DNA of 64,000 nucleotides from Rutidosis leptorrhynchoides (GCF_046630445.1 NC_092338.1:344043501-344107500); one strand, 5' to 3'; shown: positions 36,261 to 54,866, numbered from the stretch's first letter. A program made the numbers and translations. Notes: generated by a model from the sequence alone, not told the origin.

Positions 36261-37914
36261 TATGACGATCGCTCCAAATCCATATGGACGAACACGTCAT
36301 TCATCGATTTCATTGCGAGGTATTTGACCTCTATATGATACGTTTTGTAAACATTGCATTCTTTTGAAAAGGCACACCATAAATGAATATTTAAATCAAA
36401 GGTTTTCGACATCTGATGATTTCTACATATAGACAATCACCGTAAATAATAGTTTACAATAGTACTTCCGTTGACAATGCAGTCAAAATAAGATACATGG
36501 TGATGATTTGGTGAATGCAACGTTTCCTTAAAAAATATGCCATGTAAGACTTCATGCACATAGCTTGTCTAACATATAAGCAAACAGCGGAAGACTTCTA
36601 GGGAACCTGAGAATAAACATGCTAACAAGTGTCAACACAAAGGTTGGTGAGTTCATAGTTTTAATGTTTTGTATAATCTGTACATAAAGGTGGATCACAA
36701 GATTTCAGTTGTTTCATCCAGAAACGTTTATCAAAATATTCTACGAAATTGAGCACCCTGGTAACTAAACTTAACGTATATATAATTTGTACCCTTTGTA
36801 TAATCATCTTAATAATACACGCAAACCAACGTGTACGCTTCTCAAATAGTATACGTCCGTTAAAAGGCTAGTGCTCTAGCTCGGACGGGGATATCAAGCC
36901 CTATGGATCCATATACTACTACTCGCGCCCACCAGTTCTTATAACTAGCAGTTACTAGTTACCAAAGCTAAGGGATTTTCGGTTCAAACTCAGTGTAGAA
37001 TTTAGTATGTACTTGTATCCATTAAGTTTAAGATAAAGTGCATGTATTCTCAGCCCAAAAATATAGATTGCAAAAGCAATTAAAAAGGGAGCAAATGAAA
37101 CTCACCTTAGCAGCATATAAAGTCGTTCACCAAAATGTGACTGAAACTCGGATTACCAAATAACCGTATATCTCAACCTAGAGAACATATGTTGGTCAAT
37201 AAATATCTATCAAGCTAGGTTAGGTCATAGTGTATCACAATCCTAATGCTCGAGATCGACATACAAAAGTTATCCAAAGTCGTTTCAAAAAGTCAATTTT
37301 GACAATAATTCAACAAAACGAGACGTGCCTTATATATGGATTCATTTACTTGGCTGGTAATATTCAAAAATCCAATTTATCATTCTTGCAAACAAGTTTC
37401 AAAAGCAATTTCAATCAATGTCAATCATAATTCAGTTGATCATATATTTTAATTCGTTCACCGAAATTACGCGATTTCTAAATGAAAAGTTATTGATTTT
37501 TCGCCAGCTTTCCAAAAACATGCATATTATATACCTTTTATCAGTAATATATGTATTTACTTCGTGATTCATCATAACTATTTAACGACAAAATTTAGCA
37601 TACAAGCATGCATAAATATATATACTCGAGCACTAGACATGGATACACAATTAATGTATAAAAGATAAAATATGAGTGTTTACGTATCAATATTGAGATT
37701 CAATATTGTAGGAAAGTACGTAGACGCAACAGAGATGATAAATACTAGATTTGATTCACAAATATACCCTCGAACATTACCCATAACCTCCTTGGCAATA
37801 AACCATAATTTCCTTAGCTCTATCCCGCTCAAAAACCCATTTTGAAGGTGACACGCTCATAACCTCGTCGTAGTATTTTAGGTATATATACTACTAATAA
37901 TAATATTATAATAA

Positions 37915-37973
<59 letters not shown>

Positions 37974-38394
37974 TAAAAAAAATATAATAATACGGAGGAA
38001 TGAATCGAGCTTTTATAGTATGTGGCCTACTACAGTACCTCATGCGATCGCATAAATTTTCAGTGTTTTTGCCATGCAATCGCATGGCCGCCTTATCTGT
38101 TTTTGTTTGCTAGTTCGTCGACATCAAATAGTGTTTACTGTAGCAAATAGTGTTTACTGTAGCAAAGTCAATTTACTGTAGCAAATAGTATTTTACTGTA
38201 GGAAAGTCGTTTTTACTTGTACATATATATATACATACATATAATTATTCATGAATCGTCGAGAGCAGTCAAATGTAATGAAACTGTTCTAAAATTTTGA
38301 GATTCAACTTCATAGACTTTGTTTATCGTGTCGGAAACGTTAAATCATTTAAAGATAAAGTTTAAATTTGGTCAAAAATTTCCGGGTTGTCACA
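36261..38394 (-). mobile_element. 5' LTR of element B
   Basis: Counterpart of 10682-12834, with the same TATA box and palindrome pair (here partly mutated), a (TAA)n tract at about 37914-37972 and a minisatellite one unit shorter. Confidence 0.88.
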
Positions 38395-38399
38395 CATGC
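38395..38399. repeat. Target site duplication, right copy, of element B
   Basis: CATGC, matching 10677-10681. Confidence 0.85.
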
Positions 38400-38795
38400 T
38401 CTTCACGTGATAGGAGGGTAACGATAAAATAGACAGAAAATAGACGGGAGGACGAGGGATGTAGATTTCTGATACATTAGGGACGAGGGATGCACAAAAA
38501 AAAGAAAAAGGACAGGGAGTCAAAGTTGATGTAAAGTTCAGGGACGAGGAATGAAATTTTGTCTTTATCAAATGTATAATACAATTACAATGAAAAAACC
38601 GTTTATTACTAATAACATTTGTATCGAAAACATTAATATTGAAACTAACGCATAGATTATGAACCCGTTTATGTGGCAGATTGTTTATTTAAAAATATAA
38701 GTATAGTCAGCCTTTAATTACTAAAATATTAAATTTAATGAATAATAAATAAATCTTGAAGTCCTATAATGCATATTGAATATTGAAGTTTTTTT
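38400..38795. other. Right flank of element B, no gene recognised
   Basis: Continuation of the 9607-10676 host sequence: repeated GGGACGAGGGATG words, then AT-rich DNA. Nothing coding is seen. Confidence 0.4.
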
Positions 38796-39085
38796 CGAAG
38801 AGTAGTACGGGATCATCCAGGGGACTTAACCTTCCACGCTTTCATCTCCCTGCAGTTACATAATCCGCCCCAAACTGCTGCCCAGAAGGAAACCCGGCCC
38901 AATCCGAGGGCATGGGCGGTAAAACACCCCTCTCTCACTGCCCCCACAACGCGATGTGCGAAATGCACACTTGGGTGAAATTCAAGGGTAAATGGGCAAC
39001 ATTGTGTGCAATGCTGCACTCCACGGGAGTCAAACCCTAACCTCTCGCTAAGAGAGGCAGACCACTACCATATGAGCTACAATAC
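38796..39085 (-). mobile_element. SINE, tRNA-derived
   Basis: On the minus strand a tRNA-like head (TAGCTCATATGGTAGTGG, then GAGAGGTTAGGGTTTGACTCCC, about 39082-39010) supplies A and B boxes. It is followed by a GC-rich body of about 200 bases that ends near TGATCCCGTACTACTC. ATTGAAT lies just outside both ends (about 38773 and 39092) and may be what remains of a target duplication. Confidence 0.65.
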
Positions 39086-39680
39086 AATGTTATTGAATGA
39101 TAAGATATGTGGCCTTATTATTATTTTTTTTAGTAATAACGAATATAAGTCAAATGTAAAGATCTCGACTTTAAGTTATAACATGTGTTCATGTTTACAT
39201 ATTGATAAACTCAATTTATTTAGAGATCTCTAATTTACAATAAATACGAAGTACATTTTAAATAATAAGGAATTTGATTTGAATTAGAGATCTTATTATT
39301 TTTCGATTATTATTGTGATTCTAAACGTAATTAGATAGAATATTAGGAAAATTACATACTTTTAATTTAGGGACTTATTTAGGAAATTATTATTATTTAA
39401 TTCGGTTTATTTGAGAAAATAATACGTAGGATTATTTAATTCAGTTTAATTGAGAAATTGACATGTGTGCAAATTTAATTCAGATTAATTGAAAAATTGA
39501 CATATAAGATTATTGGCATGTGTTTTATAATTATGTATAGATGTATAGATAGATAATGAATATATAGTGGTTTATAAGTATTTTTTGTGGTGTACGGGTC
39601 ATCACATTTCTTTTATTGGTGAAAATAAATAAAATATTATGATTTATAACTAAGTAATTTTTGAATTTTTAATTTATTTG
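39086..39680. other. AT-rich DNA without recognisable genes
   Basis: Holds several copies of AATTCAG/ATTTAATTCGG..GAGAAAT-like words, and no open frame of interest. Confidence 0.4.
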
Positions 39681-39905
39681 TGGAATTCCCACGGGTCCCG
39701 GGTCCGAATCCTAAGGAAGGCTAGATTTTGTGGAATGGGGAGTCCCATATCCGAATCCCAAAGGGGGTTTTCCCTACCAGGTTGCTCATGGGAACGATGG
39801 GTTTCCTCCAGATCGTGGCTGTGAGTGGCATATGATCGAGAATGTGGTTAATTACCCTCTGGGTGATACCGAAATTGTCGGTAAAAAAGGGCAAATTCCA
39901 TTAAA
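39681..39905 (+). mobile_element. GC-rich repeat with tRNA-type B box, possible SINE
   Basis: A compact GC-rich block in AT-rich surroundings, with GGGTCCGAATCC and a second GTCCCATATCCGAATCCC copy. The rest (GGGGGTTTTCCCTACCAG, GGGTTTCCTCCAG) looks like a conserved repeat body. The 73-codon frame over it carries no known domain. Confidence 0.4.
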
Positions 39906-39995
39906 ATATAATTTTTTAACCTCAATTTCCTATGTTTATTTCAACGTTTGAAAGATGGTTTTATCAAATGTTAATCAAAAAGATAGTATCAAACG

Positions 39996-40180
39996 TTTTG
40001 CTAAAACATTTTATGGAGGTACTCTTTAAATGTCAAAATAAACAATCATTTAACTTCAAAATAAACATAGATTACCTAAAATAAGACATTGAGGTAAAAA
40101 GGTTATCTTTTGATGAATTTTGGCAGCAACAAAAAAAAGTACATGACCTTTTGCTAAAACATTTTATGGAGGTACTCTTT
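39996..40180. repeat. Pair of 32-bp direct repeats
   Basis: The same 32 bases (TTTTGCTAAAAC..GGTACTCTTT) occur at 39996-40027 and about 40151-40182 with no difference. They flank about 120 bp of unrecognised AT-rich sequence. Confidence 0.8.
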
Positions 40181-40182
40181 TT

Positions 40183-40970
40183 TTACTTTTTATGTGGTTT
40201 TTTCTATAATTACTGTTGTTAAAAGACTCAACGAGTCTAAGATTTTTTGGAGGTGGTCGAAGAGCCGTTTGAGTGGTGGTTCCGTACATGTTCGTCTTCG
40301 AACCCTAAACTGAGATGTAAGGTTAGACAAAACAAATTGATTGTAAACTATATTAATTTGTCGGTTCTCTTGCTCGATATTAATTTTCTATCTTCAATCC
40401 ATGTTGATATTGATTCATCATTCATGTCCTCCCCTTAATTTTCATTTCCCAATTTGTAATTTTTTTATTTTACATTTCCCAATTTGTAATTTTCATTTGT
40501 TTTACATACAAGTGTTCGGAAATTTAAACCAACCACAACACCCCTAACAGTTAAAGTAATTGATTAATCAAATTTGTACAGATTTCAACTAAAAAACGCA
40601 ATGAGAGATGTTAATTAGCCCTTACTTTAAACTTATAAGAGAATCACAATTTATTTCTATATTCGATGTAAGACGAGTTGTTACATATGCATTAATGTTG
40701 GGAGCCTGTAGAGAAAGTTATCAGAAACGAACATGGAGTAAACCGATTACGCCGCATACATTTGTAGAAAATGTTCTCCTTCTCCGAGCAACCTGAACAG
40801 GGAAGAAACTTTTGTTGTTTAACCTTTCATAAATGGATTAGATGATGGATTTTTATAGTCCCTACTCCCTATGAAAGATAGTAAATGAACATAAGGTAGA
40901 GTATGAATTTACACACAATAGGGTGCACGTTTTGTATTGCTTCACAACTAAAGATGAAGTGTTGAAACAA
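40183..40970. other. Region downstream of the hydrolase gene
   Basis: No confident gene. A tRNA-like word (TCTTCGAACCC) lies at about 40294, and a 62-codon open frame near 40608-40796 without known motifs is not supported. Confidence 0.35.
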
Positions 40971-40974
40971 CACA

Positions 40975-40980
40975 TTTATT
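40975..40980 (-). terminator. Probable polyadenylation signal of the hydrolase gene
   Basis: AATAAA on the minus strand, about 90 bases past the stop codon, followed by a GT-rich stretch (TGTGTTGTTT). Confidence 0.55.
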
Positions 40981-41066
40981 ATAATTCAAAAGGTTCATGT
41001 GAGCTATAAGCTACTTAATACACCTAGCTATTCAAGCTACACATATTGATCCAACTATGGTTTATA

Positions 41067-47901
<6,835 letters not shown>

Positions 47902-47965
47902 TTCAGATATTTTGTAGTAACTGTAACAACGGCTGATTGATTTAAAAAACTATAATTAAATTAAA

Positions 47966-48050
47966 CATATTAAACATAACATATAAAGGCTTTTCATATT
48001 AAACATAACATATAAAGGCTTTTCAAAAAAAAAAAAAAAAAAAAAAAAAA
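47966..48050. repeat. Tandem repeat and A-run in the leader intron
   Basis: Two copies of a roughly 33-bp unit (TTAAACATAACATATAAAGGC core) and then an A-run of about 27 bases and part of a third copy. Confidence 0.8.
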
Positions 48051-48120
48051 AACATAACATATAAAGTGTGTTGAAAGCTTATCGAAAAAAACGAAGCAAA
48101 CTACATTAATATATCAATAT

Positions 48121-48157
48121 AATCTAATCTAATCTAATCTAATCTAATCTAATCTAA
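48121..48157. repeat. (AATCT)7 microsatellite
   Basis: Seven full pentanucleotide units, in the predicted leader intron of the hydrolase gene. Confidence 0.95.
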
Positions 48158-48202
48158 TGCAATCTAAGATGTAACTTAGAGTTAAATAAATAGGAAAAGT
48201 AC

Positions 48203-48330
48203 CTGTGAGTAATTGTAGGTGGGGAAGATTTAATGATTCGAAATATTGACGATAGGGGCATGACGCTCAAAGTCACAAGATTGATAAAAATCACTGGCGC
48301 TGTCTAAAGCTTCCACGTTGAAAGCTTAAA
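48203..48330 (-). promoter_or_regulatory. Predicted non-coding first exon of the hydrolase gene
   Basis: The minus strand carries a good donor (CTCACAG then GTACTT at 48203). A good acceptor (CCGTTGTTACAG at 47921) lies 19 bases ahead of the start codon. This suggests a 5' UTR exon here joined to 47920. The upstream edge is a guess. Confidence 0.4.
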
Positions 48331-48433
48331 AAATGTTTAAAACGACAGAGGAATGATGTTGGGCCTTAAGTTTTGGAAGGTTAGTGTTTGCCCATTAATT
48401 GGCCCGTTCTCTGATACTTATCTTCTATGAAAT

Positions 48434-48475
48434 CAACATTAACATTAACATTAACATTAACACTAACACTAACAC
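48434..48475. repeat. (AACATT)n / (AACACT)n hexamer repeat
   Basis: About seven hexamers that change from AACATT to AACACT part way, ending at the Helitron edge. Confidence 0.9.
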
Positions 48476-48941
48476 TTTATATACTAAAAGTGGTGAAGAT
48501 TTTCGTCGTTTCAGTTATATCGGTTTGTCGTTTTGAGTTTGCATTCACATTATAAACGGGCCATATCTTCTCGCTCGGTGCGAGTTAAATTTTTCCGAGA
48601 CCACCGTTCAACTCGAAAAAATCTTACGAACCCAACGAGACTAATTATACGCGAAACGGACACTTTTTAAATAACGCTAAACACAACGACATTCTGTATC
48701 TTTCTGTTCGTCGCGAGTTAAATTTTCCCGACAGCACCGTTACACTTGAAAAAATTTATTGAACAAAACAAAACTAACTATGTTCGAAACGGATACTTTT
48801 TAAAAAACGCTTAACACAACGACATCTAAAACGGCGCTTAACACATGAGCCTTGTTCCCCTCTGTAAATAACAGCGCTACGTTAAATATGAATACGCAAC
48901 CCGAAAGCCCCCGCCGCAACGCGCGGGCTGGTCCGGACTAG
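48476..48941 (+). mobile_element. Non-autonomous Helitron
   Basis: The right end has the GC-rich hairpin region CCCGCCGCAACGCGCGGGC followed within about 12 bases by CTAG and then T, the standard Helitron 3' end. The left end starts near TTTATATACTAAAAG, the usual Helitron start region with the leading TC lost. Inside, a block of about 125 bp is repeated (about 48578-48700 and 48712-48832; GCGAGTTAAATTTT, ACGGAC/TACTTTTTAAA, CACAACGACAT). No coding capacity. Confidence 0.65.
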
Positions 48942-49111
48942 TTTTAAACATTTCGCCTTAATATAAAAACGGAGTAATAATCTCTACATTATCACTTTTT
49001 ACTCTAGACTATTAAATTAAATACGATTAAATTATTTTGTAACATTTTAAATCTCTACGACATTCGTTTACAGCATTTTTAACTTTTAAGTTTGTCTAAT
49101 TTTAGGCTATT
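48942..49111. other. AT-rich spacer
   Basis: Nothing recognised between the Helitron and the LINE target site. Confidence 0.4.
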
Positions 49112-49124
49112 AATTACAGGATGA
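49112..49124. repeat. LINE target site duplication, left copy
   Basis: AATTACAGGATGA, repeated exactly at 52056-52068. Confidence 0.9.
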
Positions 49125-52055
49125 AAGTTTGGACTTAACGCATTCATATCAAATGCGGGGCTAATCGATCTTCCAATCAGTGGCATGAGATTCACATGAA
49201 TGACAAGATACGATAAAAAAAAAATGCAGTAAGTTGGACCGAATATTTATCTCGACGGATGTAGCTGATTTGTGGCGAAATTGTTCGGTGCTCGCACTTC
49301 TTAGAGAGATTTCAGATCACTGATCGCTTCTATTTGATGCCAAAATTCGGGAATCACTAAATTTTGGGTCCAAGCCCTTTAAGTTCTTCAACGCGTGTCT
49401 TAAGCATGAGGAATTGGGGCCCTCGGTGGAAAGAGTTTGGGCCGAAAGATGTACTTGGGTCGTGCAGATATCGTCTTCTAAAATAAACTTAAACGCCTCA
49501 AGGATGAATTAAAAGCTTGAGCCAAAAGCAGGTTTGGCAAAATAGATGAGGACATTAACAAGCTTAAGATTAAAACCCAAGAATGGGAGTTGGCTGTCGA
49601 ATCCTCTACCCTTTCATAATCAGTATTAGCGAACACGAAGAAGATCTCATCTCTTTGCAAACTCTAAAAAATAGTACTCCGTAAGATATCAATGTTAGGG
49701 CAAAAAAGTGGAATCCTATGGACTACCGATGGTGATGCAACTACTCAATATTATCATTTGGTAATCAATACTAAATGAAAGGAGTAACAAAATTTCGGGT
49801 ATCAATGTTGATGGATCATTCTTGAGATTTCAAATCTGTCCTGCTTTGGTGATTTCAGGCCTATAAGCCTGATTGGTTGTCTTTACAAAATTTTTGCGAA
49901 GCTGCTATTCAACTGTTTTGTAAAGTGTTTCCGAAGCACATTAGTGAAAATCAGTCCGTCTTCATCAATGGAAGCCAAATCCTTGATGGTGTTTTAATCG
50001 CGAACGAGGTGATCAATGCTTATAAAAAAATTAAACGTAAGATTTTCCTATTCAAAATGGATTTTGAAAAAGCCTTTAATTTTGTAAATTGGGGTTTCCG
50101 GGATGAAATAATGATGCAAATGAACTTCTATCAATAATGGAGGAAATGGATCAGTGGTTGTCTAGCGTCGGGTAGCACATTTTGTCCTTATACGAGGAAG
50201 CCCCACCCATGAATTTTTGACTAAGAAGGAACTTCGTCATGGTTACCCCCTATCACAATTTTTATTCATCATCGTCGGTGAAGCCTTAAGCGTAGCTTTA
50301 CAATACTATACTCGATCTTCTCTGTACAAAGGCATAAAAGTTAGGGAAAGGAGGTGGATATGGCACATCTATCATACGTGGATGATGCCCTTTTTGGAGT
50401 GTGGTCGATACAGAATATCATCACTTGTTTTGGGATGGCATCTGGGATGAAAATTAACTTCAGAAAAAGCAAAATTATAGTCTCAACGTTGGTTCCAATG
50501 ACGAATGAATTATGGCTCAACTTATCAACTGCTCATATGGTTTCATGCCTTTCACGTACTCGGGTCTACCAGTGGGCAGGTTGATGAGTTCCTTTCGATC
50601 TTGGACTGAAAACTGACAGATCCTCATCCAAAGTAAATCCCCGGAGATCTAAACTACTCTCGGTGGGTGAGGGGGCTTAACCTTAAAAAAATCGATCTTG
50701 AGAATCCTACATCGCCCCATCTTAAACTCGAATCTATAAGGAGGAAATTTCTTTGGAACACATTCGACAAAAGTCCATAACATGGGTGAATTGGAATCGA
50801 ACTCTTATGAGTAAAAATTTTGGTGGTCTTGGAATAAGAAGCTTAAGAGCACCAAATCTTAGTCTCCTATTCAAGTGGTGGTGGAGGTTCAAAAGAACTC
50901 TGTTTGGGTAGGCATTGTCCGATCGATTTATGGTGACGACAAGATTCAAACATACCTAACAACATCAGTTTGGCTATATGGAAAAATATTAAAAAAGAAG
51001 GGCGTGATATTGACAAAATTAGTGTTCCTTTTTTCGTTTCTTTTGTTCAAAAATTAGGAGATGGCACAAAGATACTCATTTGGAAAAACAGATGGATGCG
51101 AAATATACCTGCTAATTTGGAAGAAATGTTTTTAAGACTATTTGCTTTAGAATCGAATCGTGAAGAAACTGTTGTGGACAGAACTCGGAATGGCGAATAT
51201 GGTCTAACATGCTCCTGGAATTGAAATAATCCCTTACGAGGTCAAACAGAGCTTTCATAATTGAAGAAGCTACTCTCAACTGCTCCTGCCTTAAACACTT
51301 TAGAGGATAGCTGGCTTTGGTGCATAAAGTCGAAAGGTAAATTTATAGTGAAGTATCTCACATCCTTAATTGATTATAGCACTCTTTGATCGAACACATG
51401 TTTGATCACTACCAGCTGGCTCCGTGATATTCCAATTCTGGTCAACGTATTTATTTGGCGTTTGGCAATAGATAAAGTTTCTACGAATGTAATTTGGAGA
51501 GAATGGGAATAACACTGGATTCGAATGTTTGTCCATTTTGCGAAGCATGCCCAGAATCATAAGACCATTTGTATTCTATGTGCAGATTTATTACTCCACT
51601 GTGGCGAAATGTTATTTCATGGTGGAACATAGTTGGATCGACACTTACTGGGATATCAAATTCAATTAGCTAGGTGAGCAACAACTTGGGATCCGACAAG
51701 TTAAATCAAGCCTTCCTCGCTGTCAGGTACATTCTCCTTTGGATTATTTGGAAATGGCGCAACAAACTAATATACAACACACAAGAGCAAAGGAGATCGA
51801 TAATTATAGAGGACGTTATGTCTAAGATTCATATTCTATCACATATATGGTTATCATTTAAAGGAAAATCAATGGCGGTATACTTTGAAAACCTGAAAGA
51901 CAGATCCATGTAGCATGGTGAAATAGAAGTAATTGGGGTTGTGGGTTTGTAATAGGAGATGTAATTTGAATTTTTTATTTTTCAGTTATATCGTTTGTAA
52001 TCGGCATGCTACATGTATGTTTTCAGCAGTAAAATCTTTGCCTTTTAAGAAAAAA
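49125..52055 (+). mobile_element. L1-type LINE, 5'-truncated and full of frameshifts
   Basis: About 2.9 kb between 13-bp target duplications, ending in a short A-run. Near 49300-49380 lie endonuclease end motifs (ISDH, FGSKPFKFFNACL). Then comes reverse transcriptase in several frames: ENQSVFINGSQILDGVLIANEVI, FKMDFEKAFNFVNWGF, GYPLSQFLFIIVGEALS, HLSYVDDALFG (catalytic pair, about 50370), and LIWKNRWM. The zinc-binding tail region comes last (LWIIWKWRNKLIYN, about 51745). Many shifts and stops show it is long dead. The name 'pol' is not given because no complete frame exists. Confidence 0.88.
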
Positions 52056-52068
52056 AATTACAGGATGA
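52056..52068. repeat. LINE target site duplication, right copy
   Basis: AATTACAGGATGA, matching 49112-49124. Confidence 0.9.
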
Positions 52069-52351
52069 CATATTTCAATAATTTGAATTTGATAATTTCA
52101 CTATGATTCTGCATTAAATATTTGTATACAAATATTTAATGTATTGTGGTGAAGGATTTATCAAATCTAAATGTAGAAATGTCCTTGATCGTTGATATAA
52201 ATTACATACTTTTTATAATCAATTAGAGCATTCTCAACGTTTAGTCGATTCATTGCCAATCCATTGTTAATGCACTTCTAATCCATTTGCATCATTGTGA
52301 ATGCTTAGCCAATCCATTGCCAATCCATTTCTGTCTCCCATTTCGTGGATG

Positions 52352-53077
52352 TTAAGCATTTTGCATCACAGATGAAATTGTTGTAAACAGTTGTACTTTC
52401 CATGCTTCATCGTGTGTAAAACCGATACCCCGACGTGATTGATATTCTGTCCGCGCAACTTCAATGACATCCGAGTCATTAGCTTCACTTCACCAATCTT
52501 TTTTGAATTGATTGTAAATAGCAACAAAAAGTTTGAATTTTTGGCCATTTCCCCCCATTTGCCAGTTATTTGAACATTGTTTCTTTTGCAATCAGGTACA
52601 CGATTATAGTTGGCTACAATCGTATTTCAAAATGATTCGTAAGTTTGCGAGGTTTCGATATACGGATTTTTCGTAGAATCGAGCCAACGTTCCGCCAAGA
52701 TTTTTTCTTCTTCCGGAGTCCAATGCATAAGTTGACGTCTCGGGCGTTAACTTGTTTCGCCTACGACTACTTTCTTCTTACCTTTTCTTTGTGTTTTTTT
52801 ATTCGGTTTCGGGTACAGTTTCAACAATCGGTTTTGTTAAAGATTGTGGAATGTATGGTGCTTGTTGTGAAAAGAATTTTTGTTGTGGGTATGGGAATGG
52901 TTGTTGTTGTAAATAATATGGATTGTGAAATGGCAGTTGTTGTTGTGGTGGAATGAATTGTTGTTAATAAAAATCATTTTGGTTTAATGCGAATTGTGAA
53001 AAACTAGTTTGACTTGATGAAGAATTGCTAGCTTGATTCGATGACGAATTATTTGGTAACGGGATTGGATTATTCAT
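52352..53077 (-). pseudogene. Broken trihelix/NAM-associated protein gene (transposon-related family)
   Basis: On the minus strand ATG 53077 opens MNNPIPLPNNSSSNQ, an Asn/Ser then Gln/Pro-rich N-terminus. Next is a Myb/trihelix-like start (HWTPEEEKILAERWLDSTKN), a middle (ITGKWGEMAKNS) and an end (DVIEVARTEYQSR, FTHDEAWKVQLF) of the kind found in plant proteins with a NAM-associated C-terminal domain, some of them linked to PIF/Harbinger transposons. At least five stops or shifts interrupt it, ending at TAA 52352-52354. It may be a dead copy of the DNA-binding partner of a Harbinger-type transposase. Confidence 0.6.
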
Positions 53078-53194
53078 TATTGTTTAGTTGAGACATTTTT
53101 CTGTATGAAATAAAAGAATAGATTGTATGAAATAGCTGTGAATGTATAAAATGGTAGTATATTTTGAGTGAGAAAAATGGTTATGAGAGTATGT

Positions 53195-53485
53195 GTGTGT
53201 TTGGATGAAACTAGCTGAAGAGGGGGTTGCAGCTGGAGCTGGAAGCTGAAGTTGGAGCTGGAAGCTGAAGTTGGAACCGCAGCTGAAAGCTGGTGCTGAA
53301 ATTTTAAATTGTACATTTTTAAGCTATGTGAGAGGAGCTTAACTTTTAAGCTTTATAAATTATAATATAATAAGCTTACTTTTTTTGGTGTGTCAAACCA
53401 AGCTTAAAAATCATAAGCTTCTCAAAACATAAGTTCTACATTTTTAAGCTTCTGTAAATTCTCAAATTAAGTCATCCAAACACAC
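53195..53485. mobile_element. MITE with 14-bp perfect inverted ends
   Basis: GTGTGTTTGGATGA at 53195-53208 is the exact reverse complement of TCATCCAAACACAC at 53472-53485. The interior has GGAGCTGGAAGCTGAAG repeats and many AAGCTT words, and no gene. It lies directly upstream of the broken trihelix-like gene. No clear target duplication. Confidence 0.6.
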
Positions 53486-54518
53486 GCTACGTATATTTAA
53501 AAGGAAAATTAATTGATTAAAAAATAAACTCAAAGGGTATAAAATATATTTGTTTGAGTAAAATACAAAACATTCAAAAGCTGTGGAATCCACTTTCATT
53601 CGTTAGAGGTTCGTTGCAGGACACACGTACGATGCCTCTGGCGAGATGATGCCTACAATAGTCACTCTGTGGCGATGGGTGACTATGTAGGTGGCGAGCT
53701 ATAGGTTTTGGCCTTAAATATGACCATTGAATATTATTGACATTTGAAAATAAAATCAATAAACAAATAATGACGTCCTCTTACAAGAAAAAAGGTAGAA
53801 ACTAAAATAATTTAAATTATTTTGGTTTAACGTTGAACGAACACAACTACTAAGCTACCCTTCCCTCAATTATCGTACTCCGTATTACTTTTAAATTAAC
53901 TAATAAATTAAAAATTAAGTTGTTTATAGTATAATACAAATAAATATTCAAATATTCGTGTTATAACTGAAAAGTTAGTTTTTCTTCGTGTTTATTTATT
54001 TGTACTATAGACTTGCATGTTTATAAAACTATGTTTATTACTTTATTCCACTATATATGATCAAGTCAATTTCGATTACCGCTATATCCTTTTAGAGCTT
54101 CAGTGCAAAGAGTGGGGGAATGTTTGGAGATTGATTGTTTACTCTTCGGTCTAATTATCGTGAATAACCTTGAAAAAGATAAGGATCTTAAGAGAATGGT
54201 TCACAATCAATCTATGTGTCATCGACTCGGTAATGGACTCGAGTGAATTGAGTACTAAGTCTCAATAAAGGACTGTCAGTGTGTCTTAAAGATTACGAAG
54301 TACTTAACAACTAAATTTTTTTCAAAGTTACCCACGTTAAACAACATTTTTCATACATGTTTTCAATTCGATTCATCCCGAATAAGAGCACGATGAGTCG
54401 TGATGGTATTATTTGGTGTCCCCCTTAAAATCTGAGGAGACATTTTGAGAAAAATAGAGGAGTTGTTCGGTATTATTGGCTCAATATTATATGTTGATCA
54501 ATATAAAAAAGTAATAAC

Positions 54519-54520
<2 letters not shown>
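53486..54520. other. AT-rich intergenic DNA
   Basis: No gene, repeat family or conserved motif recognised. Short open frames here have no support. Confidence 0.4.
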
Positions 54521-54591
<71 letters not shown>

Positions 54592-54592
54592 G
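54521..54592. repeat. (TAA)n microsatellite
   Basis: About 70 bases of AAT triplets, followed by a short GC-richer stretch (54600-54730) with no recognised function. Confidence 0.95.
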
Positions 54593-54780
54593 TTAAACGG
54601 CATCACTTGGATGATTTCGAAGCCCGACGGCGAGGATAGGACCACGAGAGGGAATCGGTGATGGTTGGATACTGGCGTCACTTGGAGCTTGACGCTGAAT
54701 CCGAAGGACGACTTCTGGTGCTGCAAGTGAATAACAAAAATATGTTAGAAGCGCCGAACATTTTATGTAAGATGGAAAAC

Positions 54781-54866
54781 AAATACTCCGTATACAACTG
54801 TGAATTTGGGAGTATTATTTTGTGTTTAGCCAATAGAAATGTTAAGCATGATGGTACGGAGTATTT
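54781..54866. repeat. Small foldback element
   Basis: AAATACTCCGTA (54781-54792) is the exact reverse complement of TACGGAGTATTT (54855-54866), with 62 bases between. The TACTCCGTA word occurs singly elsewhere in the window (7747, 49676, 53876), as expected of a dispersed MITE end. Confidence 0.55.

Larger units (their letters stand above)
10682..38394 (-). mobile_element. Element B: non-autonomous chromovirus-like LTR retrotransposon, split by E
   Basis: Two LTRs of about 2.15 kb (10682-12834 and 36261-38394) flanked by CATGC. The minus-strand order is 5' LTR (right), primer site 36258-36247, coiled-coil reading frame 35876-35343, non-coding sequence, the E insertion (15024-34750), a poly(A)-binding-protein gene fragment (14304-14104), polypurine tract at about 12846-12837, and 3' LTR (left). 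Without E the interior is about 3.7 kb and has no gag-pol. The LTRs differ by an estimated 1-2 percent. The polypurine region and its hairpin match those of E, so a Tekay-type chromovirus could have mobilised it. Confidence 0.85.

Noticed and set aside
39006-39085. A functional tRNA gene
   Set aside because: A and B boxes are present, but the acceptor stem does not close and a SINE body follows.
40608-40796. 62-codon frame downstream of the hydrolase gene
   Set aside because: No domain, start context or homologous copy to support it.
48121-48157. CRISPR-like or telomere-like array
   Set aside because: A simple pentanucleotide repeat without spacers. The window is plant nuclear DNA.
54487-54726. 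79-codon minus-strand frame
   Set aside because: Half of it is poly-Leu from the (TAA)n tract, and the rest has no recognisable motif.
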